64,000 nucleotides of DNA from Scatomonas sp963928055 (GCA_963928055.1 CAWVDN010000001.1:1178001-1242000), one strand, 5' to 3'. Shown: positions 25,527-34,108, numbered from the stretch's first letter. Notes: a model not told the origin generated them from the letters alone. Numbers and translations: made by a program.

Positions 25527-25754
25527 TCAGGCCACCGCGAATTTCTGAAGCGTTTTGCTGAACTCCGGGTTTTCGCCGTAGCACTGTACCGTCAGCGCCC
25601 GGGAAAGTCCCATGCTCAGAATACCCAGAAGAGACTTGGCATCAATGACGACGCGGTTATAAAAAATGTCAATGTCAAAATCGCATCTGGAAGCGGCATT
25701 TACAAACTCTTCAACTTCTTCCGCATCATGAAACATAACCTTTGTTTCAGGCAT
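25527..25754 (-). CDS. HPr-like protein lacking the phosphorylatable histidine
   Basis: 75 residues from the ATG at 25754 (AAGGA eight bases upstream; the earlier ATG at 25763 is too close to it). The fold signature of HPr is clear in 'FVNAASRCDFDIDIFYNRVVIDAKSLLGILSMGLSRALTVQCYG', matching the region around regulatory Ser46, which is kept in 'AKSLLG' (about residue 43). The active His15 of 'GLHARPA' is absent; the sequence there reads 'HDAEEVEEF'. It thus cannot relay PTS phosphate through His15, and may act like Crh as a Ser-phosphorylated partner in catabolite control. A -35 TTGACA (25858-25863) and GATACT-like -10 lie upstream. Confidence 0.8.
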   Translation of the reverse strand: MPETKVMFHDAEEVEEFVNAASRCDFDIDIFYNRVVIDAKSLLGILSMGLSRALTVQCYGENPEFSKTLQKFAVA

Positions 25755-25956
25755 TTTGATCATCCTTTCTTATATGAGACCTGTGGGTATCAGAAATTTT
25801 CCTGCTTTTTACAGGAATATTTCTTTGCCATGTAGTATCTCACTTTTTGGATGAAACTGTCAATGCGGGAAATGACGAATTTCCGAAAGCTTCCGTTTGA
25901 TTCTTATGCAAATTGCTCAGGGCTTTCCGGAATTTCCCGGGATCCGGCCCGAAAGA

Positions 25957-26799
25957 TCACTTTCTGACGCTTAATTCCCGCATAGCCGCGGCCGCGTCAT
26001 CCAGATGCTCGTTGAGGACCTCCGCGAACCTGCCCTGATCCGCCAGGGACGCCAGACGGCTCTCAATGGGAAGTTTGCCCAGCACCGGGATCCCCATCTG
26101 GCCCGCCACATGATCCACGTTGCTCTCCCCGAACACGGAGATCTTCTTGCCGCAGTCCGGGCAGAGAATATAACTGTAATTCTCAATAAGGCCCAGCACC
26201 GGGATCTTCATCATCAGAGCCATTTTATACGCCTTGGTGACGATCATCTCCACCAGTTCCTGGGGAGAAGTCACCACCAGGATCCCCTCCACCGGCAGAG
26301 ACTGGAATACGGTCAGGGGCACATCTCCGGTTCCCGGAGGCATATCCACAAAGAGGTAATCCAGCTCCCCCCAGACCACATCCGTCCAGAACTGCTTTAC
26401 CATGCTGGCGATCACCGGCCCTCTCCAGATCACCGGTTCGTCCTCTCCGGGCAGCAGCAGATTTACCGACATGACCTTAATGCCGTTGGCAGTCTCCGGA
26501 GGCCGGATCCCCTGATCATCCACCCCTGCGGGACCGTGGAGCCCGTACATCCTGGGAATGGAAGGCCCGGTGATATCCGCGTCCAGAATACCCACCCGAT
26601 ATCCCATGGCCGCTACGGCGTTGGCCATGGAGGCCGTCACAAAGGACTTACCCACGCCGCCTTTCCCGCTGACCACGCCCACCACATGGGCCACATGGGA
26701 GTACTGGTTCAGATCTACGTGAAAATCCGGTTTCTCCCTGCTGGGGCAGCCCTCGCAGCTCTCCTTGGAGCAGCTCTCGTTGCTACATTCTTTTGCCAT
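25957..26799 (-). CDS. Mrp/NBP35-family Fe-S cluster carrier ATPase
   Basis: 280 residues. The N-terminus has a cysteine cluster ('CSNESCSKESCEGCPSRE') as in NBP35. The deviant Walker A 'VVSGKGGVGKSFVTASMA' near residue 42, 'LDADITGPSIPRMYG', 'DYLFVDMPPGTGD' and the CxxC 'YILCPDCGKK' near residue 213 define the Mrp/ApbC family, which binds and passes on [4Fe-4S] clusters. It follows the CsoR-type regulator by 28 bases and is likely co-transcribed with it. An RBS (GGAGGAAG) precedes the ATG. Confidence 0.93.
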   Translation of the reverse strand: MAKECSNESCSKESCEGCPSREKPDFHVDLNQYSHVAHVVGVVSGKGGVGKSFVTASMANAVAAMGYRVGILDADITGPSIPRMYGLHGPAGVDDQGIRPPETANGIKVMSVNLLLPGEDEPVIWRGPVIASMVKQFWTDVVWGELDYLFVDMPPGTGDVPLTVFQSLPVEGILVVTSPQELVEMIVTKAYKMALMMKIPVLGLIENYSYILCPDCGKKISVFGESNVDHVAGQMGIPVLGKLPIESRLASLADQGRFAEVLNEHLDDAAAAMRELSVRK

Positions 26800-26827
26800 T
26801 TTCTATCTTCCTCCTGATACAATTTTA

Positions 26828-27175
26828 CTATTTAATAAACTGGTCGATGGCTGTGTTCAGTTCCTCCAGGGCTTTCATATCCCCGCTCTCCACCGCGTCC
26901 ACAATGCAGTGTTCAATGTGGTCGTGAAGGATTACCTTTCCGGTGTTGTTGATTGCGGCCTTTACTGCGGACAGCTGTACCAGCACCTCGCTGCAGTCCC
27001 GGCCGTCCTCCACCATCCGCTTAATGGATTCCAGATGTCCGATGGCCCGGGAGATCCGGTTCAGCACCGCCTTGGTATTCTGGTGGGTGTGGGCGTGGGT
27101 GTGCTCATGGGTGTGCTCGATGACCGTACCGTCTTCCATGACATGTCTGTGCTTTCCTGTGGATGTATGTTCCAT
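26828..27175 (-). CDS. CsoR/FrmR-family metal-sensing repressor with His-rich N-terminus
   Basis: 115 residues from the ATG at 27175. The N-terminal third is histidine-rich ('HTHEHTHAHTHQNT'), likely a metal-binding tail. The four-helix CsoR core follows: 'VLNRISRAIGHLESIKRMVEDGRDCSEVLVQLSAVKAAI' with the first cysteine, then 'HDHIEHCIV' with the H..C pair, giving the Cys-His-Cys Cu(I)-type site. The frame could extend upstream to 27202, but that overlaps the previous gene. The regulated target is not obvious; the cluster-carrier ATPase next to it is one candidate. Confidence 0.85.
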   Translation of the reverse strand: MEHTSTGKHRHVMEDGTVIEHTHEHTHAHTHQNTKAVLNRISRAIGHLESIKRMVEDGRDCSEVLVQLSAVKAAINNTGKVILHDHIEHCIVDAVESGDMKALEELNTAIDQFIK

Positions 27176-27195
27176 GCGTATTCTGTCACTCCCCT

Positions 27196-27423
27196 CTAGC
27201 ATTCCGTAAAACTGTACCGCTGTCTGATCCCGGAAGTTACGATATCAAAAATAATGGTGCCGTCTTCCTTCACTGTTTTCTCGTAGGTAAACTCTTTATC
27301 CTTAAACTTTTCCTGAATATATCGTTCCGGATCTTCGATTTCCAGTTCCTCAAAAAAGACGTCCCGCATCTGATTGTTGGGGCACTGGTTAAAGATCTCC
27401 CATACCGCTTCATAGCTTTTCAT
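27196..27423 (-). CDS. Small hypothetical protein
   Basis: 75 residues from the ATG at 27423 (GAGGAAAACACC upstream): 'MKSYEAVWEIFNQCPNNQMRDVFFEE', acidic and soluble, then a beta-rich tail 'TIIFDIVTSGIRQRYSFTEC'. I do not recognise a named family. It is packed between two other short genes on the same strand upstream of the CsoR-type gene, suggesting co-transcription. Confidence 0.7.
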   Translation of the reverse strand: MKSYEAVWEIFNQCPNNQMRDVFFEELEIEDPERYIQEKFKDKEFTYEKTVKEDGTIIFDIVTSGIRQRYSFTEC

Positions 27424-27497
27424 GGTGTTTTCCTCCTGCCTCGTTCTCTTGATTATACAGAGTTTCCGCCGGCTTGGCAAGTGCGGGGGGAAATTCC

Positions 27498-27740
27498 TCA
27501 GGCAGGATCCTCCTCATCAAACTCCACAATGGTATAGTAACCCCTGCTGGTCTGCTGGATCTCCTTTACAATTCCGGTGGTGGATCTCAGCCGTTCGTAG
27601 GCCTGATAATTTTTGCTCATAGCCACTGCCGGAACAATCGTGTAGTAATACGATGTGGGAAGGGCGCTCTCCGTGACCTGCACTTCCTGGCCCACCTCCA
27701 GCAGCCCCTGCCTTTCCATTTTAAATTCCATCTGACGCAT
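27498..27740 (-). CDS. Small hypothetical protein
   Basis: 80 residues from the ATG at 27740, with GGAGG seven bases upstream. The sequence 'GLLEVGQEVQVTESALPTSYYYTIVPAVAMSKN...LRSTTGIVKEIQQTSRGYYTIVEFDE' looks like a small beta-barrel (SH3-like) fold. The family is not recognised. It ends 75 bases upstream of the next gene in the same direction, and follows the purine genes. Confidence 0.7.
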   Translation of the reverse strand: MRQMEFKMERQGLLEVGQEVQVTESALPTSYYYTIVPAVAMSKNYQAYERLRSTTGIVKEIQQTSRGYYTIVEFDEEDPA

Positions 27741-27827
27741 AATAAATCCTCCGCTTTTCCGCGCAGAAAGGGCGGCCATTTGCCTGGCCGCCCCTGGTTT
27801 TTATTGATTTCGCTGTCTTTCCGCAGA

Positions 27828-29006
27828 TCAGTGATGGAACAGACGGATGCCGGTAAAGGCCATGACCATGCCGTACTTGTCGCAGCACTGGATGACCGCG
27901 TCGTCCCGGACCGATCCGCCGGGCTCCGCCACATATTTCACGCCGCTCTTGCGGGCTCTCTCGATGTTGTCGGAGAAGGGGAAGAAAGCGTCGGAGCCAA
28001 GGGTCACGCCCTCCATCTTATCCAGCCAGGCTCTCTTTTCCTCTCTGGTAAATACCGCCGGTTTTACCTTGAAGATCTTCTGCCATGCGCCCTCGGCCAG
28101 CACGTCCATGTATTCTTCGCCAATATAGACATCAATGGCGTTGTCCCGGTCCGCTCTGCGGATGCCGTCCACAAACTGCAGGCCCAGTACCTGGGGACTC
28201 TGGCGCAGCCACCAGTTGTCCGCCTTCTGGCCGGCCAGTCTGGTGCAGTGTACACGGGACTGCTGTCCGGCGCCGATGCCGATGGCCTGTCCGTCTTTTA
28301 CGAAGCAGACGGAGTTGGACTGGGTGTATTTCAGAGTGATCAGGGAGATCTTCAGATCTCTCAGAGCGCTCTCCGGCAGATCCTTGTTTTCTGTCACGAT
28401 GTTGGACAGCAGGGCATCGTCGATGGGCAGCTCCTGTCTTCCCTGCTCAAAGCAGATGCCGAAAACCTCCTTGTGCTCCAGGGGAGCGGGAACGTAGTCC
28501 TCATCGATCTGGATCACGCAGTAGTTGCCGTTTTTCTTGGATCTCAGGATCTCCAGAGCGTCCTCGGTATAGCCGGGGGCGATGACGCCGTCGGAAACCT
28601 CTCTCTTGATGAGAGAAGCGGTGTCCTTATCGCAGACATCGGACAGAGAAATGAAATCGCCGAAGGAGGACATTCTGTCCGCGCCTCTGGCTCTGGCGTA
28701 AGCGCAGGCCAGGGGAGACAGCTCGCCCATATCGTCCACCCAGTAGATCTTCCGCAGCGTATCATCCATGGGAAGACCCACAGCGGCTCCTGCCGGGGAA
28801 ACGTGCTTAAAGGAGGTGGCTGCCGGAAGGCCGGTGGCTTTCTTCAGCTCTCTCACCAGCTGCCAGCCGTTGAAGGCATCCAGGAAGTTGATGTATCCGG
28901 GGCGTCCGGAAAGCACCTTGATGGGCAGTTCGCTTCCATCGGTCATGTAGATCCGGGACGGTTTCTGATTGGGGTTACATCCGTACTTTAACTGCAGCTC
29001 GTTCAT
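27828..29006 (-). CDS. purH: AICAR transformylase (single-domain PurH)
   Basis: 392 residues corresponding to the transformylase half of PurH alone: 'LKYGCNPNQKPSRIY', 'KHVSPAGAAVGLPM' with the catalytic Lys-His, 'SFGDFISLSDVCD', 'CVKD'-like 'NSVCFVKDGQAIGIGAGQQSRVHCTRLA', and 'EPGGSVRDD'. It transfers a formyl group to AICAR, the ninth step of purine synthesis. The usual N-terminal cyclohydrolase domain is absent because a separate gene upstream supplies that step. The two genes are 14 bases apart and share a ZTP riboswitch. Confidence 0.93.
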   Translation of the reverse strand: MNELQLKYGCNPNQKPSRIYMTDGSELPIKVLSGRPGYINFLDAFNGWQLVRELKKATGLPAATSFKHVSPAGAAVGLPMDDTLRKIYWVDDMGELSPLACAYARARGADRMSSFGDFISLSDVCDKDTASLIKREVSDGVIAPGYTEDALEILRSKKNGNYCVIQIDEDYVPAPLEHKEVFGICFEQGRQELPIDDALLSNIVTENKDLPESALRDLKISLITLKYTQSNSVCFVKDGQAIGIGAGQQSRVHCTRLAGQKADNWWLRQSPQVLGLQFVDGIRRADRDNAIDVYIGEEYMDVLAEGAWQKIFKVKPAVFTREEKRAWLDKMEGVTLGSDAFFPFSDNIERARKSGVKYVAEPGGSVRDDAVIQCCDKYGMVMAFTGIRLFHH

Positions 29007-29020
29007 TGAAAAACTCCTCC

Positions 29021-29734
29021 TTATTTGTTTTTGTTGACGATCCTGGTTTTAAAGGTTCCGTCTTCAATGTTGATATATCTTACGAAAAGAGAAACTTTGT
29101 TATCCTCGTTGAGGCTGTTCCACAGCATGTCCGTAAAGGCGTCCATGTCGTCCGGAATGGCTACCAGCTTGGGCTCTCCCTCGAAGCTGGGCAGGGGATC
29201 GCCGTCGTGCATGTAGGTGTGGATGAAATGTCCCTCTCCGGGAACGCAGTCGCTGTAGGCAAAGGTAAAGCGGTTGCACTGGGCGGGATTGCCGTTGTTG
29301 CTCTTCAGAATGGAAAGGGCGTAGCTGTAGGAGCCGCCTTCCACATGCATAATGCCGGAGATCCTGGGGGTGTAGTTGGGGCCGTCGGGCTCGAACTCCC
29401 GGGTCCGCAGGCACTGCTCAAAGGTCAGCTGCTTGTCCATTCCCTCATAGATGGTGTCCGTCTGATCGCCGTTAGTGACGATGGTCTTATTTCCCAGCAC
29501 CCGCACCGGAGCGTAGATGATCAGACTGGGATCCTTCATCTTGGAAGGGTCGAAAGCCTGGGTACGGATTCCGTCTCCGTCCTCCACAAACACCCGGTTG
29601 CGGCTGTTCTCGCTTCTTCCCATAATGAAATAGGCTGCCACAGCGGATCGGCCGTCAGCGGAACGGCCGATGACGATCCCTCTTCCGGGATAAGAATTGT
29701 TCTTCAGATCCTGCTCCAGAGATAACATTTCCAT
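29021..29734 (-). CDS. purO: IMP cyclohydrolase (PurO-type)
   Basis: 237 residues related to the archaeal-type PurO cyclohydrolase rather than the MGS-like domain of PurH: 'NSYPGRGIVIGRSADGRSAVAAYFIMGRSENSRNRVF', then 'PSLIIYAPVRVLGNKTIVTNGDQTDTI' and 'YTPRISGIMHVEGGSYSYALSI'. It closes FAICAR to IMP, the last step of purine synthesis, right before the matching transformylase gene. The ATG at 29734 follows GGAGAAAAGCT. The family name is given from recognition of these blocks. Confidence 0.85.
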   Translation of the reverse strand: MEMLSLEQDLKNNSYPGRGIVIGRSADGRSAVAAYFIMGRSENSRNRVFVEDGDGIRTQAFDPSKMKDPSLIIYAPVRVLGNKTIVTNGDQTDTIYEGMDKQLTFEQCLRTREFEPDGPNYTPRISGIMHVEGGSYSYALSILKSNNGNPAQCNRFTFAYSDCVPGEGHFIHTYMHDGDPLPSFEGEPKLVAIPDDMDAFTDMLWNSLNEDNKVSLFVRYINIEDGTFKTRIVNKNK

Positions 29735-29751
29735 AGCTTTTCTCCTTTTCT

Positions 29752-29850
29752 CAAAAAATTAAGGCCTGACAATCCAAGCGAATCTGCCCAGACGGTCGGC
29801 CTGCTCCAAGGATCATGCTCCCTGTGGTTTCTTCCACTTCCGTCAGTCGC
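29752..29850 (-). ncRNA. ZTP (pfl) riboswitch controlling the purine genes
   Basis: The minus strand shows the ZTP aptamer: GCGACTGACGGAAGTGG, AAACCAC closing the first helix, 'AGGGAGC', and the conserved 3' block CCGACCGTCTGGGCA (29785-29799). An alternative stem, AGGCCGAC with GTCAGGCCT (one bulge), followed by TTAATTTTTTG, would form a terminator using the 3' part of the aptamer. High ZTP (folate shortage) should favour the aptamer and expression of the two downstream formyl-transfer genes, the classic context of this class. Confidence 0.9.
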
Positions 29851-29862
29851 ATGACCATTTTT

Positions 29863-29891
29863 ACCATAGCATCATCCCCCGGAAATGTCAA
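29863..29891 (-). promoter_or_regulatory. Promoter of the ZTP riboswitch transcript
   Basis: TTGACA (29886-29891), a 17-base spacer and TATGGT (29863-29868) on the minus strand, placing the start a few bases before the aptamer. The -35 overlaps the end of the upstream AraC-type gene. Confidence 0.75.
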
Positions 29892-30787
29892 TCGTTTTTT
29901 CCGTAGGACCGTCTCTTCCGGTACTCCATAGGACTCATAGCGTAAACCTGCCTGAATTTCCTGCAAAAATATCCGGCGCTGGAAAATCCGTTTTCCGACG
30001 CGATGGCCGAAACGGATTTCCGGGTGTCGCAGAGCTGTCCCGCCGCCCGGGAGAGCCGGTATTGGATCAGATAGGCCACCGGAGAAATATGGATATCGGA
30101 ACGAAAGATCTGCAGAGCGCTGCTCTTGCTGACGGATCCGGCTTCCGCGATGTTTTCCAGCGTGATCTCCTCCGTATAATGATCGTGGATATACTGCATC
30201 ATGGTCTGCAGACGGGCCTGTCGGTAGTCCAGATGACGGGCCTCCGGCTGCTCCGGGTCCAGGGCCAGATGTTCCCCCAGGATCTCCCAGATCTCCATCA
30301 GCAGCCGCACCGTCCGCAGTTCCCCCGGCTGTTTCTCCTGCTGCAGTTCAAACACTTCCAGCAGAAGCTCCAGGATCCGCTTTTGCCAGGCCGGATCCGG
30401 ATCCAGCCTTTGACAGGGAACGCCTCCGTGGAGCACCGGAGCGATATATTTTTTATAGATCAGACTTTCCTCCGGCGCCAGAAGGGACGGCGAAAAAACA
30501 ATGTTGGGGATCTCATTGCTGGCATCCGCCTCATAACGGTGGATCACGCCGCTGTTCAGGAACAGACCGCTTCCCCGGGAGAGTTCTATTCTCTCTTTTC
30601 CGGCCCGGAAAACCGCTGTTCCCCTGGCCACGTACAGAAATTCCACTTCGTGATGCCAGTGCCAGTCCACACAGTGAAAGTCAAACTTCCAGATATCCTC
30701 CGTGTAATACGCAAAAGGGTATCCGGCGCTGCCGTGCCGCACCGTTTCACGCAGTGTTTCATCTGTAAAGATCCTGAAAGCCCCCAT
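29888..30787 (-). CDS. AraC-family transcriptional regulator with cupin domain
   Basis: 299 residues from the ATG at 30787, with GGAGG upstream. The N-terminal half is a cupin ('WHWHHEVEFLYVARGTAVFRAG...GSGLFLNSGVIHRYEA'), the usual small-molecule sensor; the C-terminal 100 residues hold two helix-turn-helices ('EITLENIAEAGSVSKSSALQIF' and 'SVSAIASENGFSSAGYFCRKFRQVYAMSPMEYRK'). It is divergent from an MFS transporter gene 128 bases away, which it probably controls in response to the transported compound. Confidence 0.9.
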   Translation of the reverse strand: MGAFRIFTDETLRETVRHGSAGYPFAYYTEDIWKFDFHCVDWHWHHEVEFLYVARGTAVFRAGKERIELSRGSGLFLNSGVIHRYEADASNEIPNIVFSPSLLAPEESLIYKKYIAPVLHGGVPCQRLDPDPAWQKRILELLLEVFELQQEKQPGELRTVRLLMEIWEILGEHLALDPEQPEARHLDYRQARLQTMMQYIHDHYTEEITLENIAEAGSVSKSSALQIFRSDIHISPVAYLIQYRLSRAAGQLCDTRKSVSAIASENGFSSAGYFCRKFRQVYAMSPMEYRKRRSYGKND

Positions 30788-30915
30788 CTTCTCCTCCTGT
30801 CCGGTCAAACGCCTGTTTTTGTGATATTGTACCATAAAACTGCAATTCTATGCAATGATTCAGGCGAAGATATGCGATATACTTTCATTTACAGACGAAC
30901 CGGGAGGAAAATCAC

Positions 30916-32094
30916 ATGAGCAATCCATATAACAAAACCATCGCCGCCTGTTTTGTGGGATACATTGTACAGGCCATCGTCAATAACTTTGCTCCGCTTC
31001 TGTTTTTGTTTTTCCAGCGGAGCTATCAGATCCCTCTTTCTCAGATCACCCTGCTGGTGACCTTTAATTTCGGCATTCAGCTGCTGGTGGATCTTCTCTC
31101 CGTAGGGTTTGTGGACCGGATCGGATACCGGGTTTCCATGGTGCTGGCCCACGTTTTCTCGGCGGCAGGGCTGATCTCCCTGACGATCCTGCCGGATCTT
31201 TTGCCTTCTCCCTTTACAGGGATCCTGATTTCCGTCATGATCTACGCCATCGGCGGCGGCCTTTTGGAGGTCCTGGTCAGCCCTGTGGTGGAAGCCTGCC
31301 CCTCGGATAATAAAGAAAAGGCCATGAGCCTGCTCCATTCCTTCTACTGCTGGGGCCATGCGGGAGTAGTGCTGCTCTCCACTCTCTTTTTTCATCTGGC
31401 CGGGATCGAAAACTGGAAGTTCCTGGCGCTGCTCTGGGCGCTGATCCCCATTGCCAACGCCCTGCTGTTTACCAGGGTCCCCCTGGCTTCCCTGATCGAA
31501 GAAGGGGAGAGGGGATTGAAGCTGAAGGAGTTATTCAGTCTGAAGCTCTTCTGGATCCTGCTGATCATGATGATCTGCGCCGGAGCCAGCGAGCAGGCGG
31601 TGAGCCAGTGGGCCTCCACTTTCGCGGAGCAGGGCCTGCAGATCTCCAAGACTGCCGGCGACCTGGCCGGCCCCATGGCCTTTGCCCTTCTCATGGGAAC
31701 CTCCCGTCTCTTCTACGGAAAATACGGGGACCGCATCAACCTGGACCGGTTTATGGCCGGCAGCTGCCTGCTCTGCATCCTCTCTTATCTTGGGATCTCT
31801 CTGATCCCCATCCCCCAGGTCAGTCTCATAGCCTGCGCCCTCTGCGGCCTCTCGGTGGGGATCATGTGGCCGGGGACCTTCAGCAAGGCTTCCGCGGCTC
31901 TGCCCCGGGGCGGGACCGCCATGTTTGCCCTGCTGGCCCTGGGCGGAGATATCGGCTGTTCCGGTGGTCCCACGGTGGTGGGCATGGTGTCCGGCGCCCT
32001 GGGCGACAACCTGAAAATGGGCGTGCTGGCAGGGATCGTATTTCCTCTGCTGCTTTTGGCCGGGATCGTCTTCTGCCGGAAAGCAAGGGGGTGA
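30916..32094 (+). CDS. Major facilitator superfamily transporter
   Basis: 392 hydrophobic residues with about 12 membrane segments, starting 'TIAACFVGYIVQAIVNNFAPLLFLFF'. The loop 'GFVDRIGYRVSMVLAHVFSAAG' after helix 2 is a form of the MFS motif A, and 'LLHSFYCWGHAGVVLLSTLFF' resembles the sugar/fucose-permease group. The substrate is unknown. It is divergent from the AraC regulator and has a small gene eight bases after its stop. RBS GGGAGG precedes the ATG. Confidence 0.87.
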   Translation: MSNPYNKTIAACFVGYIVQAIVNNFAPLLFLFFQRSYQIPLSQITLLVTFNFGIQLLVDLLSVGFVDRIGYRVSMVLAHVFSAAGLISLTILPDLLPSPFTGILISVMIYAIGGGLLEVLVSPVVEACPSDNKEKAMSLLHSFYCWGHAGVVLLSTLFFHLAGIENWKFLALLWALIPIANALLFTRVPLASLIEEGERGLKLKELFSLKLFWILLIMMICAGASEQAVSQWASTFAEQGLQISKTAGDLAGPMAFALLMGTSRLFYGKYGDRINLDRFMAGSCLLCILSYLGISLIPIPQVSLIACALCGLSVGIMWPGTFSKASAALPRGGTAMFALLALGGDIGCSGGPTVVGMVSGALGDNLKMGVLAGIVFPLLLLAGIVFCRKARG

Positions 32095-32102
32095 GCAGCT
32101 GC

Positions 32103-32315
32103 ATGAAAAGTAATTTATCTGTAGAAAGGGGCAAAGACGGTTTTACGGTAATACAGATTTCCGTAGATCAGAAAGAACGAGTAGATGATCTGACTCTGGA
32201 AATGATCGATGAAGGCCTGGACATTCTGTACGAACCGGGAAACAGAAACGGCAGATATGAAAGCTGTCTGATCTGCAGCGAAACCCTGGGGATCCGGTTC
32301 GCATTTCCTTTATAA
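32103..32315 (+). CDS. Small hypothetical protein coupled to the MFS gene
   Basis: A 70-residue product, 'MKSNLSVERGKDGFTVIQISVD...', whose ATG lies eight bases after the MFS stop with GGGGGTGAGC upstream, so translation is probably coupled. It is acidic, contains 'CLICSETLGIRFAFPL' at the end, and ends 15 bases before a strong terminator. I do not recognise the family. The tight packing and shared terminator support it being a real gene. Confidence 0.6.
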   Translation: MKSNLSVERGKDGFTVIQISVDQKERVDDLTLEMIDEGLDILYEPGNRNGRYESCLICSETLGIRFAFPL

Positions 32316-32330
32316 AAAAACAATTTCGGG

Positions 32331-32376
32331 GTACCGCTCCATCATCCGCAACGGATGATGGAGCGGTACTTTCTTT
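32331..32376 (+). terminator. Strong terminator of the MFS operon
   Basis: GTACCGCTCCATCATCCG (32331-32348) pairs perfectly with its complement at 32352-32369 around the loop CAA, followed by TTTCTTT. Confidence 0.95.
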
Positions 32377-32444
32377 ACAGTTTCCTGCATAAAAGAGCCC
32401 TTGCTTCGGATGATTTCCCATCTGTCTTGCCATGGCCGCCCCAA

Positions 32445-32732
32445 TACCGGAATTTTGAAGAAATCTTATTTTATACGGTATTCTGTAAGCGCTTACTACG
32501 GGCATTTCAGGGAACACTCAAAATCTTCCGGTAGCCTTTTACGGGCGATTGGAAGAAATCTCGATTTTTCCGGTATTCGTCTACCGTACGTTTCGAAAGA
32601 ATCCCAGGGGTACCCGTACTTCCTCCAGCGCTTCTACCGTAATTTCAAGATAATCTCAAATTTTCCCGTATTTCCCAGTGTCTTTCTACTGTAAAGCTGA
32701 GAAAACTCCATAATTCGCCCGTATCCTGCCAG
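32445..32732. repeat. Six degenerate tandem repeats of about 42-53 bp
   Basis: Units begin at about 32445, 32497, 32540, 32582, 32635 and 32687. A rough consensus is TACCGTAATTTC, AAGAAAATCTC, AAATTTTCCCGTATT and a variable C/T-rich end (CTTC). Each unit has two [C/G]CGTA-type cores about 29-31 bases apart. The stretch has no coding frame of note. It lies in an otherwise empty 550-base gap between the MFS operon terminator and glyA. Function unknown. Confidence 0.65.
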
Positions 32733-32792
32733 TGGTGTGATGCCTGCAGTCATTTGAGCGGTATCCCCCGGTCTTTCTTTTATGCATAAAAT

Positions 32793-32850
32793 ATGCTCCC
32801 TCCTAAGGGACAAGTTTGATTATTTCACTTGTCTACCTGGAAGGGAGCAG
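32793..32850 (-). terminator. Long hairpin downstream of glyA
   Basis: TGCTCCCT pairs with AGGGAGCA at the outside and ACAAGT with ACTTGT inside, separated by an unpaired bulge. On the minus strand it follows glyA and runs into TATTTTATG, so it is a plausible terminator. Confidence 0.55.
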
Positions 32851-32869
32851 TTCACCCTTTTGTTTGTGT

Positions 32870-34108
32870 TTACATTAACGGGTATTTGTCCGTGAGGGCT
32901 TTGACGTTGGCTCTGGCCTGCTCCGCGGATCCCTCCGGATCCTTCAGCATCATGGCGATGGTCTCGGCAATAACTTCCATGTCCGCCTCCTTCATGCCCC
33001 GGGAGGTGACTGCCGGCGTGCCAAGACGCAGGCCGCTGGTAACAAAGGCTGACTGGGGATCGTTGGGGATGGTGTTCTTGTTGGCAGTGATGTTGACGCT
33101 GTCCAGCAGATTCTCCACTTCCTTGCCGGTCCTGCCGATGGCCGCCAGGTTCACCAGCATCAGGTGATTGTCCGTGCCGCCGGACACAATGGGCACGCCC
33201 CGGTCCATAAGGCCCTGGCAGAGAGTCTTGGCGTTCAGGACCACCTGTTTTCCGTATTCCTGGAATTCCGGACTTAAGGCTTCCTTCAGGCACACCGCTT
33301 TGGAGGCGATAACATGCATCAGGGGGCCTCCCTGGATTCCCGGGAATACTGCTTTATTCAGCTTATGCTCTTTGGCAAATTCCTCGCTGGAGAGGATCAG
33401 GCCGCCTCTGGGTCCTCTTAAGGTCTTATGGGTGGTGGTGGTGGTCACATCCGCGTAGGGGATGGGGCTGGGATGCTGTCCCGTAGCTACCAGGCCCGCG
33501 ATGTGGGCAATATCCACCATCAGATACGCGCCTACCATATCGGCGATCTCCCGGAACCGCTTGAAGTCCAGAGTTCTTCCGTAAGCGCTGGCTCCCGCCA
33601 CGATCAGCTTCGGCCGGCACTCTTTGGCGATCCGCTCCACCTGGTCATAATCGATGACGCCGTCGGCATTGACCCCGTAGGGAACAATGTGGAAATAGGC
33701 GCCGGAAAAATTGGCCGGGCTTCCATGGGACAGATGTCCTCCCTCGGAGAGATTCATGCCCATAACCGTATCGCCGGGCTTCAGCAGAGCAAAGAACACA
33801 GCCATGTTGGCCTGGGCGCCGGAATGGGGCTGTACGTTGGCGTAGGTGCAGCCAAACAGCTTCTTGGCCCGCTCAATGGCCAGGGTCTCCACCTGGTCCA
33901 CGCACTGGCAGCCGCCGTAGAAACGTTTTCCCGGATAGCCTTCCGCGTATTTATTGGTAAGGGGGCTTCCCATGGCGGCCATGACCGCTTTGGATACCCA
34001 GTTTTCAGATGCGATCAGCTCGATGTGGCTGTTCTGGCGTTTCAGCTCCGCCAGGATCAGTTCCGCGATCTCCGGGTCCACCGCCCGTACATCTTCTATT
34101 GAATACAT
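32870..34108 (-). CDS. glyA: Serine hydroxymethyltransferase
   Basis: 412 residues from the ATG at 34108, with AGGAGG upstream. It interconverts serine and glycine while charging tetrahydrofolate. Family blocks: 'QNSHIELIASENWVSKAVM', 'NKYAEGYPGKRFYGGC', 'SHGSPANFSGAYF', and the PLP-lysine region 'DVTTTTTHKTLRGPRGGLIL' near residue 225. The length is normal. It feeds one-carbon units to the purine genes nearby. It is separated by about 100 bases from the upstream peptidase gene. Confidence 0.97.
   Translation of the reverse strand: MYSIEDVRAVDPEIAELILAELKRQNSHIELIASENWVSKAVMAAMGSPLTNKYAEGYPGKRFYGGCQCVDQVETLAIERAKKLFGCTYANVQPHSGAQANMAVFFALLKPGDTVMGMNLSEGGHLSHGSPANFSGAYFHIVPYGVNADGVIDYDQVERIAKECRPKLIVAGASAYGRTLDFKRFREIADMVGAYLMVDIAHIAGLVATGQHPSPIPYADVTTTTTHKTLRGPRGGLILSSEEFAKEHKLNKAVFPGIQGGPLMHVIASKAVCLKEALSPEFQEYGKQVVLNAKTLCQGLMDRGVPIVSGGTDNHLMLVNLAAIGRTGKEVENLLDSVNITANKNTIPNDPQSAFVTSGLRLGTPAVTSRGMKEADMEVIAETIAMMLKDPEGSAEQARANVKALTDKYPLM

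Noticed and set aside
32445..32732. CRISPR array or coding region in the degenerate repeats
   Set aside because: No constant repeat with unique spacers, units vary along their full length, and no frame is sustained.
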